A stretch of 46,805 nt of DNA from Peptostreptococcus sp. MV1 (GTDB taxonomy: Bacteria > Bacillota > Clostridia > Peptostreptococcales > Peptostreptococcaceae): assembly GCF_000758885.1 (NCBI RefSeq), contig NZ_JRNB01000006.1, forward strand, positions 1 to 46,805, in the 5' to 3' direction. Positions 44,501 through 46,805 of the stretch are shown here, piece by piece. The notes under the pieces were generated by a model. The model made no database searches and was not told the DNA's origin. It was given only the letters and a program-made list of their open reading frames with translations. Positions within the stretch are counted from its first letter, which is position 1. Each line of letters opens with the position of its first letter. The position numbers were made by a program, and so were the translations under genes.

Positions 44501-46645
44501 GCCAATGTAGGCGACAATGCCAAGTTAAATGTAGGCATATCTACTTCTAAGGATAATGAAAAACTAAAAGAGGTAAGTGAAAAGATTAAGAATCTTGCTG
44601 AATTAAAGGGTAAGGAAATTTCAAAACTAATCCATACTTCTATACCAAAGGATACAAGTATAGGAAGTGAACCTATATTTACTTATCAAGTAGATTGCAA
44701 GGACTTAAAGAATCCTAAGCCATATTTTGTAAATGGAAACAAGTTAGAAAATATTCAGGGGGCTAGAATAGTTGGAAATACTCTTATATTCGGTCTTTCA
44801 AGGTTAGGTGATGTAATAATCACATCAGATGTAAAATCACCAAACCCACCAGCACCAAACCCACCAACACCAGACCCTCAAAATCCTGCCAAAGTAAAAT
44901 CAGTTAAGATTGAACAAGAAAACATTAAAGCAAAAGCAGGAAAAACATATAAGCTAACTGCCAAGGTGGAGGGTGAAAGTTTGTCTGATGAAGACAAGGC
45001 TGTAGACTGGAGTATATCTGGAAATGAACTTACAGCAACAAATATCGACAAAAACGGAAATCTAAGTATAGCAGCAAAAGAAAGCTCTACTAAGCTAAAG
45101 GTAAAGGCTACATCAAAGAAGGATCCTTCAAAATCAGACGAAGTTTCAGTTTCTATAGACAAGGTTGAGGAAGCTGACAAGGATTTAGCTTATTATGAAG
45201 TGCCGGTAAGATTAATGCATGTAGGTAAAACAGAATATGCTGACAATACACCATCTATGGGTGATAATGCCATAATAAAGACTGCTATTGTAAAGGTTGA
45301 AAAAGGCAAGCCAACATATCAAATCAAATTCAAAGGCTTAGATTTTATGAATTTACACGGTCATGTGACAAAGTTGTTTGTATTTGATGAAAAAGTGAAA
45401 AAGGGGTCAAATATGACGCCAGACTCAAATGGTAAAAAAACTGAAATGAAGGTATTAAAGCACATTGAAGATGAGTCTTTGATTAAAGGTTTAAGGAAAA
45501 AGTTCCCAGAAATATTTGAATTTTCTAGGGGTGAAAAAGAAGACGAAATATATGTAAGAGTAAATGTAGATGCTATGGATTCACTTTCATCAGTTGGTAA
45601 AAGTGGTAAGCGGGGTGACATTCATTCATATGATGAAATCAAGCAGGGAGCTGGTGCACAGTCTGCAATACTAAGATTCGATTGGAGCAAGGCAAGAAAG
45701 ACTGATAAATCAAACTTTATTGGAAGCAAGGATGATAAAGATGAAAAAGATGAAAAAGTAGAAGTGAAGGGTAGATTATCTGGTGATGATAGATATGAAA
45801 CATCTGTTGAAATATCTAAAGCGTACTTTAAAAAGGCTGATAAAGTAGTTTTGGCTAGTGGAATGAATGATGCAGATGCATTAGTAGCCGCTTCCTATGC
45901 TGATTTGTCAAAGTCACCAATCCTACTAACTAAGATCAAAGACCTACCTAATAAAACATTATCAGAAATTGAAAGATTAAATGCCAGTGAGGTTGTTATA
46001 GTAGGAGGAAAGGCTTCTGTTTCTTCTTCTGTTGAGAAAAAGCTAAAGGAGAAGGGATTGGCTGTAAGTAGAGTTTCTGGAAGTGATAGATATGCTACTT
46101 CTATAGAATTGGCGAAAAAAGTGGTAAATAATAGTGGTTCTAACAAGTTAGTGCTTATAAATGGACGTAAGAATGCAGATGCTCTTACTGTTTCATCTTT
46201 GGCTACAAGTGAATCACTACCGGTTGTCATGACAGATGGAAACAATGTTTCAAAATCTGTTAAGAAGTTTGTAAAAGATAATGATATAAATGAAGTGATA
46301 ATCGTTGGTGGAAATTCATCTATGAAGGCTAGGATGACAAAACAGTTAGACGTAAAAACTAGGAGGATTGCAGGAAAAGATAGATTTGAAACTGCTATAA
46401 AGATAGCTGATGAAGTTTATCCGGATTTAGAAAAGGCAATACTAGCAAATGGATATAACTCAATAGATGCTCTTTCTGCAGGCGCAATAACTAACATTGC
46501 AAAAGCACCTATTATTCTTATAAATAAAAATAGTATACCATCAAGTGTGAAGTCTAGACTTAAAAATTTAGATGAGGATAGTATTATAGTAGTTGGTGGT
46601 AAAAATACTATTAATAATAGCGTGTATAACAAATTAATAAACTAA
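41528..46645 (+). CDS. Giant surface protein: NEAT-like domains, Ig-like domains, three CWB2 repeats
   Basis: 1705 aa. Signal peptide 1-28 (LLSLLLAFSMIFNLLPLVNA). A NEAT-like segment is near 350-450 (LEASMADGLKGQG). Then come an Ig/BIG2-like domain (about 688-778), NEAT 2 (about 811-954, YEIPVELINHSNNKYHSMAE), a second Ig-like domain (about 1122-1215) after a Pro-rich linker, and NEAT 3 (about 1221-1394, YEVPVRLMH and PSMGDNAI). Three cell-wall-binding repeats of CWB2 type (about 1417-1705) each start with a DRYETS/DRYATS/DRFETA motif and contain VVIVGG-type strands; they anchor such proteins non-covalently in clostridial walls. It is probably the wall receptor of the locus. The heme-ligand YxxxY is not evident in NEAT 2 or 3, so the ligand could be a hemoprotein or something else. 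Confidence 0.85.
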   Translation: MKEKKSKLLSLLLAFSMIFNLLPLVNAQESDDDNAIFKQIEDVEEIVDGRFLAYLDNENTKKMDEVLNGVYQEDVVSYLRGRSSSNYSKENEKKLDEAYSFYIRNCEIGQAKVLITKYIKFKKISNSKTEVSLRFNVTSLYDNHYDNPGNAQKIALSNARLIMGKQKIEPSNKTMVKDYFLGDRLERLDQATYIIDKSINDISDLKFEFELVDTKSVKSSYKGVLSYDGDMTSEKFDEKIKQYKPYIVKQLKYKELRNKIAHYIKIKDDKEAFELAYKEYKEDKTDWEKKAEEAISYYKQKRISYIKDGQIKLNGFVKENNKLKLICNVKLDSSWKATEKEFNKPKKIKDVLVRVVKESANSDYIEENMVPNKPISDMKEFEQSLEASMADGLKGQGACVERCGQIIKRADKYFLKIKMNRTFFATDGLNGRISYMGGQDFYQINPLLTNNLAKKMYSTDAETKKLCEKEGTFCKHAYEGYVYDEAEIEIPTFPLNEEETPYEEENKRWVIEQSVCVEAMEYGYVPVCLFYISDMKNYEGFNYKNYSKLDNFRKNIFKAFYMNKDENGHIRDMRSKFFQEKTKIFTDDSIIKVFNLESENRSNINKVFPVISYAETEKAIEAVRNEIKENLVKKDGSTITDSDIDFLNFGMDEVNNYPDEMPYTPIDADMSKSTTEPNSEEPQEEEASVDSVTIKDKDIQIEKGKSYRLEADVAGKNLKAEDKKVDWNLVGSYDKDTTIDKDGNLKVSKSEDAEKIKVKATSEKDSSKSDQADLVIKKSTVTPTPSGDLTKYDENNNNIAAKPIYEDIDSAYEIPVELINHSNNKYHSMAEDALINDKKMIVTEKGGVKKAYLVFDKRTVAGGVEGRLTKLFSFKDNKIETGHANDILCDMLSYNRGKSLGSGSEMLFPYVFNLGNTDFKEGENTIYLRVNVDAMDMGKGEGKGEQIADLKFNTNRKQDLTIDSLKKKFVEFNQPKHMKIVSKDKKTSVSLANVGDNAKLNVGISTSKDNEKLKEVSEKIKNLAELKGKEISKLIHTSIPKDTSIGSEPIFTYQVDCKDLKNPKPYFVNGNKLENIQGARIVGNTLIFGLSRLGDVIITSDVKSPNPPAPNPPTPDPQNPAKVKSVKIEQENIKAKAGKTYKLTAKVEGESLSDEDKAVDWSISGNELTATNIDKNGNLSIAAKESSTKLKVKATSKKDPSKSDEVSVSIDKVEEADKDLAYYEVPVRLMHVGKTEYADNTPSMGDNAIIKTAIVKVEKGKPTYQIKFKGLDFMNLHGHVTKLFVFDEKVKKGSNMTPDSNGKKTEMKVLKHIEDESLIKGLRKKFPEIFEFSRGEKEDEIYVRVNVDAMDSLSSVGKSGKRGDIHSYDEIKQGAGAQSAILRFDWSKARKTDKSNFIGSKDDKDEKDEKVEVKGRLSGDDRYETSVEISKAYFKKADKVVLASGMNDADALVAASYADLSKSPILLTKIKDLPNKTLSEIERLNASEVVIVGGKASVSSSVEKKLKEKGLAVSRVSGSDRYATSIELAKKVVNNSGSNKLVLINGRKNADALTVSSLATSESLPVVMTDGNNVSKSVKKFVKDNDINEVIIVGGNSSMKARMTKQLDVKTRRIAGKDRFETAIKIADEVYPDLEKAILANGYNSIDALSAGAITNIAKAPIILINKNSIPSSVKSRLKNLDEDSIIVVGGKNTINNSVYNKLIN

Positions 46646-46657
46646 ATTGAATGGAAG

Positions 46658-46699
46658 AGACCCAGGTGGTGCTATATGTACTGACCTGGGTCTTTTTTT
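46658..46699 (+). terminator. Terminator after the NEAT locus
   Basis: AGACCCAGGT (46658-46667) pairs perfectly with ACCTGGGTCT (46684-46693), followed by T's. Confidence 0.92.
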
Positions 46700-46714
46700 G
46701 GTTGTATAATATTT

Positions 46715-46758
46715 AGCGTTGGTGAGAGAAAAAATTCTCTCCCAACGCTGAATTTTTT
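46715..46758. terminator. Second strong hairpin, possibly bidirectional terminator
   Basis: AGCGTTGGTGAGAGAA (46715-46730), AAAA loop, TTCTCTCCCAACGCT (46735-46749), nearly perfect, followed after GAA by six T's. It may serve the gene beyond the window or back up the first terminator. A TATAAT at 46792-46797 with no clear -35 lies beyond it. Confidence 0.65.
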
Positions 46759-46805
46759 GCAAAAAAATAGGAACACACATCAAATCTCATGTATAATTTA
46801 AATCA

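Noticed and set aside
1-46805. tRNA gene as the element's integration target
   Set aside because: No tRNA-like cloverleaf or T-arm consensus was found near either the recombinases or the junction; the junction lies in a protein gene.

Overview
The window looks like a chromosome segment of a very AT-rich, low-GC Gram-positive anaerobe, most likely Peptostreptococcus or a close relative in Peptostreptococcaceae. The pointers are cell-wall-binding repeats (CWB2 type) on a large surface protein, a greA-lysS pair with a C-terminal tRNA-binding domain on LysS, heavy AGA/AGG/CTA/ATA codon use, and strong AGGAGG-type ribosome sites. The genus is an inference. All genes called here are on the + strand. 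I see no rRNA, tRNA or CRISPR array.

Region 1 (1-16308) is the 3' part of a nonribosomal peptide gene cluster for a thiazoline-type metallophore, of the yersiniabactin/pyochelin/equibactin kind. Its genes are nearly contiguous, with several ATGA overlaps. In order they encode: a PCP-Cy-PCP end of an HMWP2-like synthetase (5' end outside the window); a thiazolinyl imide reductase; a free-standing docking-Cy protein; a free-standing degenerate methyltransferase-PCP protein; a saccharopine-dehydrogenase-like oxidoreductase; a second reductase; a docking-Cy-A(MT)-PCP-TE termination synthetase; a reductase-like/methyltransferase fusion; and an alpha/beta hydrolase. The terminal A domain keeps a cysteine specificity code but has lost catalytic residues, so cysteine is probably loaded in trans by an A domain upstream of the window.

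Region 2 (16349-25033) is the regulation and transport block. It holds a TetR regulator with an apparent CTG start, an ECF cassette (Trep_Strep-type S component, EcfT, double EcfA), two exporter-fold ABC half-transporters of the YbtP/YbtQ or IrtA/IrtB arrangement, a remnant of a second EcfA, and a MATE exporter.

Region 3 (25034-32390) is a mobile-element recombination module. It holds a short leader ORF with terminator, a sigma-70 region-4 protein, a structured-looking noncoding stretch, a small TnpW-like ORF, three consecutive large serine recombinases, an inverted-repeat region and a KilA-N protein. The chromosome resumes at about 32390 exactly inside the Walker A codons of a BceA-type ABC ATPase, which has no start. 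The simplest reading is that everything from before the window start to about 32390, including the metallophore cluster, is cargo of one integrated element whose right end lies in that gene. No conjugation genes are in the window, so whether it is an ICE, an IME or a transposon is open.

Region 4 (32390-46805) is host backbone: the broken bceA-like ATPase and its BceB-type permease; greA and lysS behind a clear sigma-A promoter and a perfect 12-bp palindrome; and a three-gene locus of secreted NEAT-like proteins, the last anchored by three CWB2 repeats. That locus starts behind a decamer tandem repeat next to its -10 box. Its last gene has no Shine-Dalgarno sequence near the ATG but a long stem-loop just before it. 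Heme/iron acquisition is the likely theme of this locus, so a metallophore island sits a few kb from a surface NEAT system.
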